Source: Mycobacterium sp. EPa45 (lineage in GTDB: Bacteria > Actinomycetota > Actinomycetes > Mycobacteriales > Mycobacteriaceae). From it: a stretch of DNA of 64,000 nt. The translations under genes and the position numbers were made by a program. Position 1 is the stretch's first letter; every line of letters begins with the position of its first letter. The notes under the pieces were generated by a model that worked only from the letters and a program-made list of their open reading frames with translations, did no database searches and had not been told where the DNA came from. Positions 9,058 through 18,475 of the stretch are shown one piece after another. Location: positions 3,844,001 to 3,908,000 of the forward strand of contig NZ_CP011773.1 of the NCBI RefSeq assembly GCF_001021385.1, in the 5' to 3' direction.

Positions 9058-9584
9058 TTCTGCTCGTAGGTCCCGTGAATGACCGCGCGCGCAATGGAAT
9101 TCATGAACAGATTGAATCCGAGGTAAGCCGGGCTGGCGTCCTCGGTCAGCTCCAGCTTCGGCACCTTCACCGCGTGGACGGCAACGTAGTAACGGTGGTA
9201 GCCGTGACCCTGCGGCGGGGCGGCGCCGAGGAACCGGCGGATGCCGGCGTCGTTGACGAGGGTCAGCGCATCGCCCGGGAGAACCGAGCCGTCGCCGACA
9301 CCGGAGGGCAATTCGGTGACGGTGGCGGGCAGGTTGGCCACCGCCCAGTGCCAGAAGCCGGAACCCGTGGGGGCATCGGGGTCGTAAACGGTGACGGCGA
9401 AGCTCTGCGTCTCCTCGGGGAAGCCCGACCAGCTCAGCTGCGGTGAGACATCCTCACCACCGGCACCCATGATGCCGCTGACCTGAGCGTTCTTCCATTG
9501 CTCGCCGTCGGCGAAATCGGTACTGGTGAGCGTGAAACTGGGCAGCTTGGGCAGGAATTCGTAGGGGTTGTACGGAAATGCCAT
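9054..9584 (-). CDS. YbhB/YbcL-type phosphatidylethanolamine-binding protein
   Basis: A 176-residue PEBP/Raf-kinase-inhibitor family protein, the same length as M. tuberculosis Rv2140c. The anion-binding pocket is visible as [20 protein letters not shown] and [13 protein letters not shown]. No signal peptide is seen, so it is probably cytoplasmic. The biochemical role of bacterial PEBPs is unclear; small anionic ligands and a possible effect on signalling have been proposed. ATG 9584 is chosen because AAAGGAAA lies a suitable distance upstream. It follows the M20 peptidase gene by 26 bases on the same strand and could be co-transcribed with it. Confidence 0.92.
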   Translation of the reverse strand: MAFPYNPYEFLPKLPSFTLTSTDFADGEQWKNAQVSGIMGAGGEDVSPQLSWSGFPEETQSFAVTVYDPDAPTGSGFWHWAVANLPATVTELPSGVGDGSVLPGDALTLVNDAGIRRFLGAAPPQGHGYHRYYVAVHAVKVPKLELTEDASPAYLGFNLFMNSIARAVIHGTYEQN

Positions 9585-9610
9585 GTGCTGGTTTTCCTTT
9601 CGTTGTCTCT

Positions 9611-10936
9611 TCAGCAGTTCTTCAAGAAGTGCTCGAGCACCCGGGTGCCGAAGTGCAGTGCCTCCACGGGTACCCGTTCGTCGACGCCGTGGAACAGTGC
9701 GGCGAAGTCCAACTCGGGCGGCAGGCGTAGCGGAATGAATCCGAAGCACCGAATGCCAAGTTTGGCAAAGGCTTTCGCGTCCGTTCCGCCGGACAGCATG
9801 TAGGGCACGGTCCGAGCCTCTGGATCGACGGCCAGCAGCGCGTCGTTCATCGCGTCGACGAGGTCGCCGTCGAACGTGGTTTCGTACGAGGGAAGGTCAC
9901 GTTCCCAGGTTCGGGTTACGTCGGGACCGATCAGCTCGTCGATCTCCCGCTCGAAGGCTTCCTTGCGCCCCGGCAGAACCCGGCAGTCGATGACCGCCTC
10001 GGCGGTCTGCGGGATGACGTTGGCCTTGTAGCCGGCTTTGAGCATGGTGGGGTTGGCGGTGTCGCGCAGCGTCGCGCCGACGATGCGGGCGATGCCGCCG
10101 AGCTTGGCGATCGTGCCGTCCAGATCCGGCGATTCCAGATCGAAGCTGTAGCCGGTCTCTTCGGCCACGGCGGCGAGGAACTGTTCCACGGAATCGGTTA
10201 ACACCAGCGGGAATTGGTGGCGCCCCAGGCGGGCGACGGCCTCAGCGACGGCGGTGACGGCGTTGTCGTCGTGCACCATCGAACCGTGCCCGGCGCGACC
10301 CCGGGCGGTCAGGCGCATCCAGGACAGCCCCTTCTCAGCGGTCTCGATCAGGTAGAGCCGGCGCTCCCCGCCGTCCTTGTGGGGCACCGTGAGCGAGAAG
10401 CCGCCCACCTCGCCGATGGCCTCGGTGATGCCGTCGAACAAGTCGGGGCGATTCTTGATCAGCCACTGCGCACCGTAGGTGCCACCGTGCTCCTCGTCGG
10501 CGACGAAGGCGAACACCAGATCACGCGGGGGCACGATGCCGGCACGCTTGAAGTGCCGAGCGACGGCGATCATCATGCCGCACATGTCCTTCATGTCGAC
10601 CGCACCGCGGCCCCACACATAGCCGTCCTCGACGGCGCCGGAGAACGGGTGCACGCTCCAGTCCGCAGGCTCAGCGGGCACGACGTCGAGGTGACCATGG
10701 ATCAGCAGCGCACCGCGACTGGGATCGGCGCCGGGCAGCCGGGCGAAGACATTGCCTCGGCCCGGCGCTCCGGACTCGATGTACTCGCATGTGTAGCCGA
10801 CGGCGCCGAGCTGCTCGGCCACCCAATGGGCACACTCCGCCTCACCCTTGGTGGTCGCCAGCTCGCCGGTGTTGGAGGTGTCGAACCGGATCAGGGAACT
10901 GACGAGATCGACCACCTCGTCGACGGCGTGTGTCAC
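9611..10936 (-). CDS. M20 family zinc metallopeptidase / dipeptidase (Rv2141c-like)
   Basis: A 441-residue member of the M20 (ArgE/DapE/CPG2) family, which hydrolyses amide bonds in dipeptides or N-acyl amino acids using two zincs. His80 and Asp84 in the HGHLD motif, the VDMKD aspartate and the DEEHGG glutamates supply the metal site and general base; a dimerisation insert follows in the middle third. The C-terminal GGTDAKAF and the late histidine in ALHFG complete the pattern. The GTG at 10936 has a strong AAAGGGG ribosome-binding site and gives a normal N-terminus. The real substrate is unknown. It is adjacent to the PEBP gene as in M. tuberculosis. Confidence 0.9.
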   Translation of the reverse strand: MTHAVDEVVDLVSSLIRFDTSNTGELATTKGEAECAHWVAEQLGAVGYTCEYIESGAPGRGNVFARLPGADPSRGALLIHGHLDVVPAEPADWSVHPFSGAVEDGYVWGRGAVDMKDMCGMMIAVARHFKRAGIVPPRDLVFAFVADEEHGGTYGAQWLIKNRPDLFDGITEAIGEVGGFSLTVPHKDGGERRLYLIETAEKGLSWMRLTARGRAGHGSMVHDDNAVTAVAEAVARLGRHQFPLVLTDSVEQFLAAVAEETGYSFDLESPDLDGTIAKLGGIARIVGATLRDTANPTMLKAGYKANVIPQTAEAVIDCRVLPGRKEAFEREIDELIGPDVTRTWERDLPSYETTFDGDLVDAMNDALLAVDPEARTVPYMLSGGTDAKAFAKLGIRCFGFIPLRLPPELDFAALFHGVDERVPVEALHFGTRVLEHFLKNC

Positions 10937-11050
10937 AGTCCCCTTTCCTACCACTGGCGCGAAGCGGCCGTCGGCGCGGAGGTCGGCCATTACCACACGT
11001 TTCCCAAGAACCACTCGCGCAACACGCCGATTTAGGGTTTGATTTAGCGG

Positions 11051-11740
11051 GTGACCCCCCGCCTGCCCGTGATCGCGGCGCTGCTGTGCCTGTCGGTCAG
11101 CAGCTGCTCGGCCGTCACGACTGGTACCGCATTGCGGGCTGACCCGGTGCCCCTGACGAGCCCGGACGGGTTGCCTGCGTTGCTGTTGTCGGCGCCGGAC
11201 GTGGGCGCGGCGCTGGCCAGCGACGACGTCGTCGTCACCACCGACGTGAGCAAGGCGTGGAACGACAGCGCCCACTTCGCCGATGCGAACTGCCTGGCCA
11301 TCGCCGGTGCCGCTCAGCAGGGTGTCTACGCGGGCAGCGGGTCGACAGCCATCCACGGCCAGGTTCTGCGGGAGGCTCCGACGGCCCCGCAGTGGTCGCA
11401 TTTCGCCGTGCAGGCGGTGGTCTCGTTCCCGACCGCCCAAGCCGCTGCGGACTTCTTCACGGCGTCGCAGCACGGGTGGGCGGCCTGCTCGAACCGGGAG
11501 CTCAACTACGCCCAGCCGATCGGGCCGCCGCAGGTGTGGTCCGTCGGGCAGACCACCACCGACCACGGCGTGCTGGCGGTGTCGCGGGTGCAGCGGAGCC
11601 CGCAGCGATGGGCCTGCCAGCGGGCGTTGACCGTGCACAGCAATGTCGCGGTCGACGTCGAGGCGTGCAGCCTGGACGGGCCGACGGCGGCGGCCAGTGC
11701 AATCGCCGGACAGATCGCCGGGCGGCTGCCGTCGGCCTAG
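11051..11740 (+). CDS. Lipoprotein with PknH-type extracellular sensor domain
   Basis: A 229-residue predicted lipoprotein. The signal peptide has Arg4, a hydrophobic core and lipobox SVSSC with Cys19. The rest resembles the PknH_C sensor domain that mycobacteria carry on kinase PknH and on several small lipoproteins: conserved cysteines fall in ANCLAIAG, GWAACSNRE, RWACQRA and VEACSLD and could form two disulfides. Its ligand is unknown. The GTG start at 11051 directly follows the M20 gene's divergent promoter region and no strong ribosome-binding site is visible. It is not part of the M. tuberculosis synteny as I know it and begins the accessory segment. Confidence 0.82.
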   Translation: MTPRLPVIAALLCLSVSSCSAVTTGTALRADPVPLTSPDGLPALLLSAPDVGAALASDDVVVTTDVSKAWNDSAHFADANCLAIAGAAQQGVYAGSGSTAIHGQVLREAPTAPQWSHFAVQAVVSFPTAQAAADFFTASQHGWAACSNRELNYAQPIGPPQVWSVGQTTTDHGVLAVSRVQRSPQRWACQRALTVHSNVAVDVEACSLDGPTAAASAIAGQIAGRLPSA

Positions 11741-11795
11741 TTTGGGCTGGTTTTGGGCTGCGGTCCCCGATCCGTTAGCCTTAGCTGCTCACTGA

Positions 11796-11881
11796 GTCCG
11801 AGTGGCGGAATGGCAGACGCGCTAGCTTGAGGTGCTAGTGCCCTATTAACGGGCGTGGGGGTTCAAGTCCCCCCTCGGACA
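11796..11881 (+). tRNA. tRNA-Leu (anticodon GAG)
   Basis: A full cloverleaf can be drawn. Acceptor arms GTCCGAG 11796-11802 and CTCGGAC 11874-11880 pair; the anticodon stem CTAGC/GCTAG at 11822-11826 and 11834-11838 encloses loop TTGAGGT with anticodon GAG at 11829-11831. A long variable arm (class II, as expected for Leu) has a CCC/GGG stem, and the T arm is GGGGG/CCCCC around TTCAAGT at 11862-11868. The discriminator is A11881 and CCA is not encoded. It reads leucine codons CUC and CUU. Confidence 0.97.
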
Positions 11882-12780
11882 CTCTTTTTCCACACGTCGG
11901 CGGCAGCCTCCCGAATCGTCTCGGCCAGCTCGCTGGTTGCCGCCGTCAGCTGATCGGTCGGCCGGGACGCCAGGTACACCTGCCACAGCACAGGATCGCT
12001 CAGTGCAATCGACGCCAGTCCATCCAACCGGTGAGCCTCCGAACGAGGCATGAACGCGGTGCCCAGCCCATTGCGTACCAACTCGGCGATCGCGGCGAAG
12101 CCGGCGGGGACCTCGTACTGCGTGCGCGCGCTGACGCCGGCAGCGTGCAGTGCACCGTCCATCAGCCGCCGAAGCCCGAAGCCGGGCGGGAAACCGACAA
12201 GGTCCTCCGCCCCGACGTCGGAAAGCTCGAGCCGTGACCTTCCAGCCAGCTCATGGTCGGTACGGCAGACGAAAACCATTGGCTCCTCGAACAGCAACCG
12301 AATGTCCAGCTGCGGCGGGCGACGGTCGGGAGCCGAGACCAGGGCCAGGTCCAGCGATCCCTCGAGCAGGGCCGACAGGTACGACGACGCTCCCGTCTGG
12401 CTCAGACGCAACCGGAGCCCCACGAACGGATGGGCTCGGTGGAACTGCCCGAGAGCAGCGGCCACATCCAATGGCCCCGTTGCGATCAGCGATCCGAATT
12501 CGACTGTTCCGGAGAGTTTTTCGGCGAACTCACCAACCGACTCGGCGGCCAGTCGGCTCGTTCTCAACACTTCGTAGGCGTGCGACCGGAAGCGTTCACC
12601 TGCGGCAGTGAGACCTATGCGCTGGCGTGAGCGGTCGAAGAGCTGGACGCCCAGCTCACGTTCGAGCCTGGCAATCGAAGATGACAACGCCGACTGCACG
12701 ATGTGGGCCCGTTGCGCCCCGCGGGTAAAGCTCATCTCTTCGGCGACGAACACGAAGTGTTCGATCTGGCGCAGTTCCAC
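11863..12780 (-). CDS. LysR-family transcriptional regulator
   Basis: A 305-residue LysR-type regulator. The winged helix-turn-helix is in residues 1-60 (FVAEEMSFTRGAQRAHIVQS then LERELGVQLFDR) and a periplasmic-binding-like effector domain spans about 90-295. It reads divergently from two hydrolase genes, with a T-N11-A box between them, and is expected to control that pair and itself. The GTG start at 12780 agrees with the usual LysR N-terminus (MELRQIEHFV). The last six codons and the stop run antisense into the 3' end of the tRNA-Leu gene (19-base overlap), which suggests that the C-terminus was fixed when this segment arrived next to the tRNA. Confidence 0.92.
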   Translation of the reverse strand: MELRQIEHFVFVAEEMSFTRGAQRAHIVQSALSSSIARLERELGVQLFDRSRQRIGLTAAGERFRSHAYEVLRTSRLAAESVGEFAEKLSGTVEFGSLIATGPLDVAAALGQFHRAHPFVGLRLRLSQTGASSYLSALLEGSLDLALVSAPDRRPPQLDIRLLFEEPMVFVCRTDHELAGRSRLELSDVGAEDLVGFPPGFGLRRLMDGALHAAGVSARTQYEVPAGFAAIAELVRNGLGTAFMPRSEAHRLDGLASIALSDPVLWQVYLASRPTDQLTAATSELAETIREAAADVWKKSVRGGT

Positions 12781-12789
12781 GAGACCATC

Positions 12790-12804
12790 CTATCGATTCT
12801 ATAG
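12790..12804. promoter_or_regulatory. Candidate LysR operator (T-N11-A dyad)
   Basis: The 15-base sequence CTATCGATTCTATAG is an imperfect dyad (CTAT...ATAG arms) with T12791 and A12803 in the T-N11-A spacing recognised by LysR proteins. It lies in the 83-base gap between the divergent LysR gene and the first hydrolase gene, 10 bases from the regulator start, a usual place for autoregulation and activation of the partner operon. Confidence 0.6.
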
Positions 12805-12863
12805 ATGACAGTGATCGACAGAAATCGTTGGACGCGATGACTGGGATCACGTGAACTGGAGGC

Positions 12864-13886
12864 ATGAACGGCATCAGCAGACGAAGCCTCGGCCGACTGA
12901 CGGCGATCGCCGGGGGCGCGGCGCTCCTCTCGTCGTGTGCGACCACCCCTGCGCGCACCGACACACCGCCCAGCTCGCCTCGGCACGCGCTCGGCCCGGT
13001 CAAGCAGATCAAGGCGGGCCTGCTCGATGTCGGCTACGCCGAGGCCGGACCGGTCGACGGACGACCGGTCATCTTGTTGCATGGTTGGCCCTACGACATC
13101 CACAGCTACGCCGACGTGTCGGCAATCCTTGCCGGCCAAGGCTTCCGCGTCATCGTGCCGTACTTGCGCGGGTTTGGATCGACCCGGTTTCTGTCGATGG
13201 ACACGTTCCGCAACGGTCAGCAGGCCGCCCTGGGTGCCGATGTGATCGCGCTGATGGACGCCCTGCACATCGACAAGGCGATCCTCGGCGGTTACGACTG
13301 GGGCGGTCGTACCTCCAACGTCGTCGCGTCGCTGTGGCCGCAGCGGGTTGCCGGGCTCGTCGCGGTGAGCGGCTACATCGTCGTCGACCTGGCCACCAAC
13401 CGCGAACCGCTGCCTCCCGAGGCCGAACACGGCTGGTGGTACCAGTACTACTTCGCCACCCCGCGAGGCGAACTGGGCTATCGCCGCAACACGAAGGCGT
13501 TCAACCGACTGATCTGGTCAAGCGCCTCACCCTTATGGCATTTCGACGACGCCGCCTACGACCTGTCCGCAGCGGCATTCGACAACCCCGACCATGCAGA
13601 CATCGTGATCCACAATTACCGCTGGCGCCTCAGCCTCGCCCCAGGCGAATCCCGTTACGACGCAGACGAACAACGCCTGGCCACCAGACCGCGCATCGCA
13701 GTGCCGACCATCACCATCGCCAGCGACTTCGACGGAGCCGCCAAGGACGGCAGAGCTTACCGCGCCATCTACACCGGCCCCTACGAGCACCGTGTCCTCG
13801 ACCGGGTCGGACACGATGTCCCCCAGGAAGCGCCGGAGCAATTCGCCGCGGCCGTCGTCGACGTCGACCGGATGATCAACCGCTAA
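12864..13886 (+). CDS. Exported alpha/beta hydrolase, epoxide hydrolase/haloalkane dehalogenase-like
   Basis: A 340-residue alpha/beta hydrolase with a signal peptide that has both a twin-arginine motif (SRRSLGR at 5-11) and a lipobox LLSSC with Cys25, so a Tat-exported lipoprotein is likely. The core shows the HGWP oxyanion motif, the nucleophile elbow GGYDWGG with aspartate instead of serine, and a late histidine in VGHDVP. An Asp nucleophile indicates epoxide hydrolase or dehalogenase chemistry, not an esterase. The ATG at 12864 has GGAGG only one base upstream, unusually close; no other in-frame start precedes the signal peptide. It is followed by a second hydrolase in an apparent LysR-controlled operon. 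Confidence 0.85.
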   Translation: MNGISRRSLGRLTAIAGGAALLSSCATTPARTDTPPSSPRHALGPVKQIKAGLLDVGYAEAGPVDGRPVILLHGWPYDIHSYADVSAILAGQGFRVIVPYLRGFGSTRFLSMDTFRNGQQAALGADVIALMDALHIDKAILGGYDWGGRTSNVVASLWPQRVAGLVAVSGYIVVDLATNREPLPPEAEHGWWYQYYFATPRGELGYRRNTKAFNRLIWSSASPLWHFDDAAYDLSAAAFDNPDHADIVIHNYRWRLSLAPGESRYDADEQRLATRPRIAVPTITIASDFDGAAKDGRAYRAIYTGPYEHRVLDRVGHDVPQEAPEQFAAAVVDVDRMINR

Positions 13887-13903
13887 CTCAAGGACCCCAA
13901 CGA

Positions 13904-14821
13904 ATGTCGCTGCTGTCGATCCCACTCGTGGCTGACGCGCTCGCGCGCCTGTTCGCCGCCACTGTCAATCCGGCGCCGAAAGTGGCCGTGCGATTTCCGG
14001 AGATCATCGGTCGCACCACCGAAATCGAGATCCCCACCGGAAACGGGCCGACTCCCGCCACGGTCTACCACCCACCGCCAGGCGCGGGCCTGTCCGCCGT
14101 GTACCTCAATGTCCACGGCGGCGGCTTCGTGGTGGGACACCGCGAGCAAGATGATCCGTGGTGCAGATATCTGGCGGCCACCGCCGGGGTGATCGTGATC
14201 AACACCGATTACGTGCTGGCGCCCGGCCACCGCTTCCCCGCTGCCCCGCGGCAGCTCTACGACATCGTGTGCTGGGCCGCGCAGTCCGGTCACGAGTGGG
14301 ACGGATCCCGGCTCTGCATCGGTGGGCAGAGCGCGGGTGGCAGCCTCAGCGCCGCGGCCGCGCGGTTGGCCCTCGAGAATGGCGGGCCCGATATCGCCTT
14401 GCAGGTACTGCATTACGCCCCGCTGGACCTGGTGACGCCGACACGCGCCAAACCCTCAGCGATCGGCGGGCGCGCGGTGATGAAGCCATGGATGGGCGAA
14501 ATCTTCGACACCGCGTACATCCCCGATGCGGCCCAGCGCCGGGACCGGCTGGCTTCACCGGCCTGGGGAGACAACGCCACAGATCTGAAGGGGATCGCCC
14601 CCGCGCTGATCGTCACCGCCGAGCACGACCGCCTGCGCGACGAAGCCCGCCGGTACGCCGCCCGGCTCGATGCCGTCGGCGCCCTGGCGGAGTACTACGA
14701 GGTGCCTGGCGTCGACCACGGTTACAACATCATGAGCGACGCGACCGACATCACCCGGCGAAGCTACGCCCATATCGCCGAACACGTTCGACACGCCGTC
14801 GCCGGAGACGATCCGAGCTGA
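13904..14821 (+). CDS. Alpha/beta hydrolase, hormone-sensitive-lipase family esterase
   Basis: A 305-residue cytoplasmic esterase/lipase of the HSL (alpha/beta hydrolase fold-3, LipN/LipW-like) family. It carries the HGGGF oxyanion motif near residue 73, the nucleophile elbow GQSAGG near 145, an aspartate in TAEHDRLRDE and a histidine in VDHGYN. These enzymes hydrolyse short- to medium-chain esters or lactones. ATG 13904 has AAGGA nine bases upstream, a good ribosome-binding site, and lies 17 bases after the first hydrolase. The pair may act in order on one compound, with periplasmic opening of an epoxide or halide and then cytoplasmic ester cleavage, but this is inference. Confidence 0.88.
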   Translation: MSLLSIPLVADALARLFAATVNPAPKVAVRFPEIIGRTTEIEIPTGNGPTPATVYHPPPGAGLSAVYLNVHGGGFVVGHREQDDPWCRYLAATAGVIVINTDYVLAPGHRFPAAPRQLYDIVCWAAQSGHEWDGSRLCIGGQSAGGSLSAAAARLALENGGPDIALQVLHYAPLDLVTPTRAKPSAIGGRAVMKPWMGEIFDTAYIPDAAQRRDRLASPAWGDNATDLKGIAPALIVTAEHDRLRDEARRYAARLDAVGALAEYYEVPGVDHGYNIMSDATDITRRSYAHIAEHVRHAVAGDDPS

Positions 14822-15029
14822 CGGGTCAAACGTCCCTACCGCTTTCCGGCGATGAATCCTGCGCCACCTGGGCGATAACAACGGCCCGATCGAGGCGTAG
14901 CCGCAGCTCAACTTCAGACGGACGGCCACCGCAATGCCGTCGGCGATCCGCAGCGTCGCTCATGATGCGGATGGACCCCGCCAATTCCGGCGTCGTCTAT
15001 GTCGATCTGTCCTGCCCGAACAGCAACAA
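14822..15029. other. Gap of 208 bases between hydrolase and terC
   Basis: No gene is supported here. A short plus-strand frame from ATG 14961 codes for a 23-residue peptide ending DLSCPNSNN with a stop at 15031-15033, antisense to the end of terC. It has no recognisable family and no ribosome-binding site. It may be a remnant at the boundary of the inserted LysR-hydrolase segment. Confidence 0.4.
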
Positions 15030-16022
15030 CTAAGTCAGCTTCGGCTGTCCCCGGGTCTTGGCCAGGCTGGCAACCGTCGTGACGAGCAGCACCGAAGCGA
15101 TGACGCCCATCGACATGCCCGTCGAGATCTCCGGCACCGCGACGTGCTCTCCGCCATTGATGAACGGAAGCGTGTTCTCGTGCAGGGCGTGCAGCACGAG
15201 CTTGACGCCGATGAACGCCAGAATCAGCGACAGCCCGTACGACAAGTACACCAGTCGGTCCAGCAGGCCCCCGATCAGGAAGTAGAGCTGCCGCAGGCCC
15301 ATCAACGCGAACGCGTTGGCGGTGAACACGATGTACGGTTGCTCGGTCAGACCGTAGATCGCGGGAATCGAATCCAGCGCGAACAGCACGTCGGTGAATC
15401 CGATCGCGATGAGCGCCAACAACATCGGCGTGACCGTCCGCTTGCCGTCGAGCTTGGTGAGGAACTTGTCGCCGTCGTAGTCGTCGGTTGTCGGAACGAC
15501 GCGGCGCACCAGGGCAATGATGCGGCTGTCGCGTTTCTCCTCGACCTCCTTCTCGTGGCCGGCCTCCTTCGCAAGCTTGATTGCGGTGAGCACCAAGAAG
15601 ACTCCGAAGAGGTAGAACACCCAGCTGAAGGCGCTGATGGCAGCGGCACCGACGGCGATGAACCCGGCGCGCATCACCAGCGCCAGCACGATCCCGATCA
15701 GCAGCAGTTTCTGCTGAAATTCCCGCGGTACCGCGAAAGTGCCCATGATGACGGTGAACACGAACAGGTTGTCGACGGACAGCGCCTTCTCGGTGACATA
15801 GCCGGCGAAGTATTCACCGGCGTACTCCCCGCCCCACAGCCACCACACGACGAACCCGAACGCCACCGCCAGGCCGATGTAGACCGCCGACCAGATCGCC
15901 GACTCCTTGAACGTCGGTTCGTGCGGCACCCGCACGTGGGCGAAGAAGTCGAACACGAACAACCCGATGATGACTGCGCACGTGATGAACCAGACCGCTC
16001 CGGTGACGTCCATGCCATCCAT
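15030..16022 (-). CDS. TerC-family integral membrane protein
   Basis: A 330-residue TerC-family protein with about nine membrane spans. The family signature EKALSVDNLFVF (residues about 78-89) and its second copy-like FTDVLFALDSIPAI carry the acidic residues thought to bind metal. TerC proteins are linked to tellurite resistance and, in better studied cases, to manganese export or metal loading of secreted proteins. It is the last gene of the tctCBA-usp-terC run, nine bases after usp. The start is ATG 16022, with ATG 16013 three codons later as an alternative. No manganese riboswitch is possible directly upstream because the usp gene occupies that space. Confidence 0.88.
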   Translation of the reverse strand: MDGMDVTGAVWFITCAVIIGLFVFDFFAHVRVPHEPTFKESAIWSAVYIGLAVAFGFVVWWLWGGEYAGEYFAGYVTEKALSVDNLFVFTVIMGTFAVPREFQQKLLLIGIVLALVMRAGFIAVGAAAISAFSWVFYLFGVFLVLTAIKLAKEAGHEKEVEEKRDSRIIALVRRVVPTTDDYDGDKFLTKLDGKRTVTPMLLALIAIGFTDVLFALDSIPAIYGLTEQPYIVFTANAFALMGLRQLYFLIGGLLDRLVYLSYGLSLILAFIGVKLVLHALHENTLPFINGGEHVAVPEISTGMSMGVIASVLLVTTVASLAKTRGQPKLT

Positions 16023-16031
16023 TATTCGTGA

Positions 16032-16418
16032 TTAGCCAGGCTTGACCGCCAGCACCGGTTTTGGGCATTCAAGCAGCAGTTGTTGTGCGACGCTGCCCAG
16101 CAGCAGTTTGCCGACCGGATTGCGGTGTTTGAGCCCGATCACCAGCAACTCGGCTTCGGGACGCTCCATCGCGTCCAGCAGCGCATCGGCGGCGTACACC
16201 CCGACCGGCTGCGACAGCTCGTACCGCAGCCCGCAGTCCCGCAGTCGCTCCTCGAGGTCGCGCACCTGCCCCGGCTGGGCGAACGCGGCGTCGACGTAGG
16301 AATCCCCCGGCGTCGAGTTGACCACCAGCAGATCGGTGCCGCGCAGCGCGGCCTCGGCGATGCCGGCATCGATCGCCGCCTTGCCGAACTGGTCGTTGGT
16401 GTATCCCACAACGATCAT
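16032..16418 (-). CDS. Universal stress protein family, single domain
   Basis: A 128-residue single UspA domain. The N-terminal IVVGYTND strand and the C-terminal nucleotide-binding pattern [21 protein letters not shown], close to the G-2x-G-9x-G(S/T) motif of ATP-binding members, are visible. The start ATG 16418 overlaps the tctA stop (ATGA), so it is coupled to the transporter. A Usp domain gene linked to a transporter often encodes a regulatory subunit that senses ATP; here it may regulate the Tct system or TerC. No transmembrane part is present. Confidence 0.88.
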   Translation of the reverse strand: MIVVGYTNDQFGKAAIDAGIAEAALRGTDLLVVNSTPGDSYVDAAFAQPGQVRDLEERLRDCGLRYELSQPVGVYAADALLDAMERPEAELLVIGLKHRNPVGKLLLGSVAQQLLLECPKPVLAVKPG

Positions 16419-17956
16419 GTCGTCTGCGCCTTCTCTCGTTGATCCTTGTCGTCCTCGACGACCAGCAGCGTCTCCTCGTCGCGGTGCAGCAGTCGCAGCA
16501 CCAGCGGGATGGCAAGCAGCACCGCCATACACACGTAGGTCGCGATCGCCACGGGCTCGGTGAACAGGCTCGACCAGTCGCCGCCGCCGAGCTGCAGGCT
16601 CTGGCGCAACTGACGTTCGATACGCGGGCCCAGGATGACGCCGATGATCAGCGGCAGTACCGGGAGTCCGAACCGGCGCATCATCAACCCGAGCAGCCCG
16701 AACAGCAGCAGCAGTGCGAGATCGAGCGGCTGAATGTTCACCGCGAACGCCCCGAGCATGGCGAAGAACAGGATGCCGGCATACAGGTACGGTCGCGGCG
16801 TGCGCAGCAGCTTGGCCCACAGCGGTGCCAGCGGCAGATTGAGGACCAGCAGCAGGAAGTTGCCGATGAACAGGCTGGCGATCAGCGTCCAGATCAGCAG
16901 CGGCTCCTTGCTGAAAAGCGTTGGCCCGGGCTGAATTCCGTAGGAGACAAAGGCGGTGAGCATGACCGCGGCGGTGGCATTGGTCGGCAGGCCCAGCGAC
17001 AGCATGGGCACCAGGGTGCCTGCGGCGGAGGCGTTGTTGGCAGCCTCGGGTCCGGCCACCCCCTCGATGGCACCCCGGCCGAACTCCTCCGGATGCTTGG
17101 ACAGCTTCTTCTCGGTGATGTAGCTCAGAAACGTCGGCAGCTCGGCGCCGCCTGCGGGGAGTGCACCGAACGGGAACCCGAACGCGGTGCCGCGCAGCCA
17201 CGGCTTCCAGGACCGCCGCCAGTCATCGCGACCCATCCACGGCCGGCCGACCGGAATCACATCAGCCGGGCGCCGACGCAGGTGTGCAGCCACCCAAAGC
17301 GCTTCTCCCACAGCGAAGATCGCGACCGCGATCACCACGATGTCGATGCCGTCGGAGAGCTGCGGAATGCCGAACGTAGCCCGGGGCTGGCCGGTCAGGA
17401 AGTCGATGCCGACGATTCCGATCGCCAGGCCGAGCACCAGCGAGATGGCGCCGCGCAGCTTCGACGAGCCGAGCACGGCGGTCACCGCCACCAATGCGAA
17501 CAGCATGATCGCCAGATACGACGGCGCGCCGAGGGTGACGGCGAACCGCGAGATCGCGGGGGCGAACGCCGCCAGCAGCACGGTGCCGATGGTGCCCGCG
17601 ACGAACGAGCCGATGGCCGCGGTCGCCAACGCCTGCGCGGCTCGGCCTGCTTTCGCCATCTTGTTGCCCTCGATGGCGGTGATTACCGACGACGACTCCC
17701 CCGGTGTGTTCAGCAGGATCGACGTGGTGGATCCGCCGTACATGCCGCCGTAGAAGATGCCCGCGAACATGATGAATGCCGCGCTGGGGCTGACGTTGTA
17801 GGTGATCGGAAGCAGCAATGCCACCGTCATGGCCGGCCCGATGCCGGGCAGCACCCCGACCGCGGTGCCCAGCAGCACCCCGATCACGGCGTACAACAGG
17901 TTCATCGGGGTCGCCGCCTCGGCGAAACCCTGCAGTAGCCAGTTGAAATTGTCCAT
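16415..17956 (-). CDS. tctA: Tripartite tricarboxylate transporter, large membrane subunit TctA
   Basis: A 513-residue polytopic protein with about twelve spans, of the TctA family. It contains the two conserved loops, [17 protein letters not shown] near residue 35 and the second half-repeat [16 protein letters not shown] near 270, typical of the internally duplicated subunit. With TctB it forms the Na+- or H+-driven permease that takes citrate-type di- or tricarboxylates, or other organic anions, from the lipoprotein TctC. It abuts tctB (the two are directly adjacent) and overlaps usp by four bases. The substrate cannot be deduced from sequence alone. Confidence 0.94.
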   Translation of the reverse strand: MDNFNWLLQGFAEAATPMNLLYAVIGVLLGTAVGVLPGIGPAMTVALLLPITYNVSPSAAFIMFAGIFYGGMYGGSTTSILLNTPGESSSVITAIEGNKMAKAGRAAQALATAAIGSFVAGTIGTVLLAAFAPAISRFAVTLGAPSYLAIMLFALVAVTAVLGSSKLRGAISLVLGLAIGIVGIDFLTGQPRATFGIPQLSDGIDIVVIAVAIFAVGEALWVAAHLRRRPADVIPVGRPWMGRDDWRRSWKPWLRGTAFGFPFGALPAGGAELPTFLSYITEKKLSKHPEEFGRGAIEGVAGPEAANNASAAGTLVPMLSLGLPTNATAAVMLTAFVSYGIQPGPTLFSKEPLLIWTLIASLFIGNFLLLVLNLPLAPLWAKLLRTPRPYLYAGILFFAMLGAFAVNIQPLDLALLLLFGLLGLMMRRFGLPVLPLIIGVILGPRIERQLRQSLQLGGGDWSSLFTEPVAIATYVCMAVLLAIPLVLRLLHRDEETLLVVEDDKDQREKAQTT

Positions 17957-18475
17957 CTAGAGAATCCCGTCCAAGATGCCTGCGGGCAGCGGGATTCCGA
18001 GCCCGGAGTAGAACGCGTAGAAGCTGGCCAGTGCGAGCACCACGCCGACGATGAGATTGCGCACGTAGTGCCTGCTGCCCAGAATCGTTGCCGCACCGGC
18101 GAAGAACAGCGCACTCATGATGACCCAGCCCAGCAGATTGACCAGCAGGATCATCGCGACGAACAACGCGATCAGCAGGCCGACCGTGCGCCAGTCGCCC
18201 GGCGCCTCGGGATCGATGTCCTCTCCGGCGTCGGCCTCGCCCTTACTGCCGCGCGGTATCGCGACGGCCAGGATCACCGCGAGCAGCAACGCGGCGACAC
18301 CGATGATCAACGGAAAGAATTTGGGCCCAACGGGATCCACCTTGGCGAAGCCCTCTTGGAGCGTCACTCCGCTGTACACCAGGAATCCGCCGACGATCGC
18401 CAGGACGGCGACCACGATGTACTGCGCATAATCCACGTTGCGGGCCGGCTCTGCTTGTTTCTCATCAATGCTCAC
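17957..18475 (-). CDS. tctB: Tripartite tricarboxylate transporter, small membrane subunit TctB
   Basis: A 172-residue protein with four predicted membrane spans (around residues 15-35, 52-72, 97-125 and 140-165), the normal layout of TctB. It partners TctA. The GTG start at 18475 overlaps the tctC stop (GTGA), so translation is coupled; the open frame upstream is antisense-like shadow inside tctC. A hydrophilic acidic loop (ADAGEDIDPEAPGDW) lies between spans two and three. Confidence 0.9.
   Translation of the reverse strand: MSIDEKQAEPARNVDYAQYIVVAVLAIVGGFLVYSGVTLQEGFAKVDPVGPKFFPLIIGVAALLLAVILAVAIPRGSKGEADAGEDIDPEAPGDWRTVGLLIALFVAMILLVNLLGWVIMSALFFAGAATILGSRHYVRNLIVGVVLALASFYAFYSGLGIPLPAGILDGIL

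Noticed and set aside
12851..14821. One long plus-strand frame covering both hydrolases as a single protein.
   Set aside because: The first half is the shadow frame of the Tat-lipoprotein hydrolase, whose own frame starts at 12864 and has full catalytic motifs. Only 13904-14821 of this frame is real.
15030..16034. A manganese (yybP-ykoY) riboswitch ahead of terC.
   Set aside because: The terC start is only nine bases from the usp stop, so there is no room for a leader.
16439..17938. A 499-codon plus-strand frame opposite tctA.
   Set aside because: Its composition is His/Gln/Arg/Asp-rich without any motif, as expected from the antisense of a GC-rich membrane protein gene.
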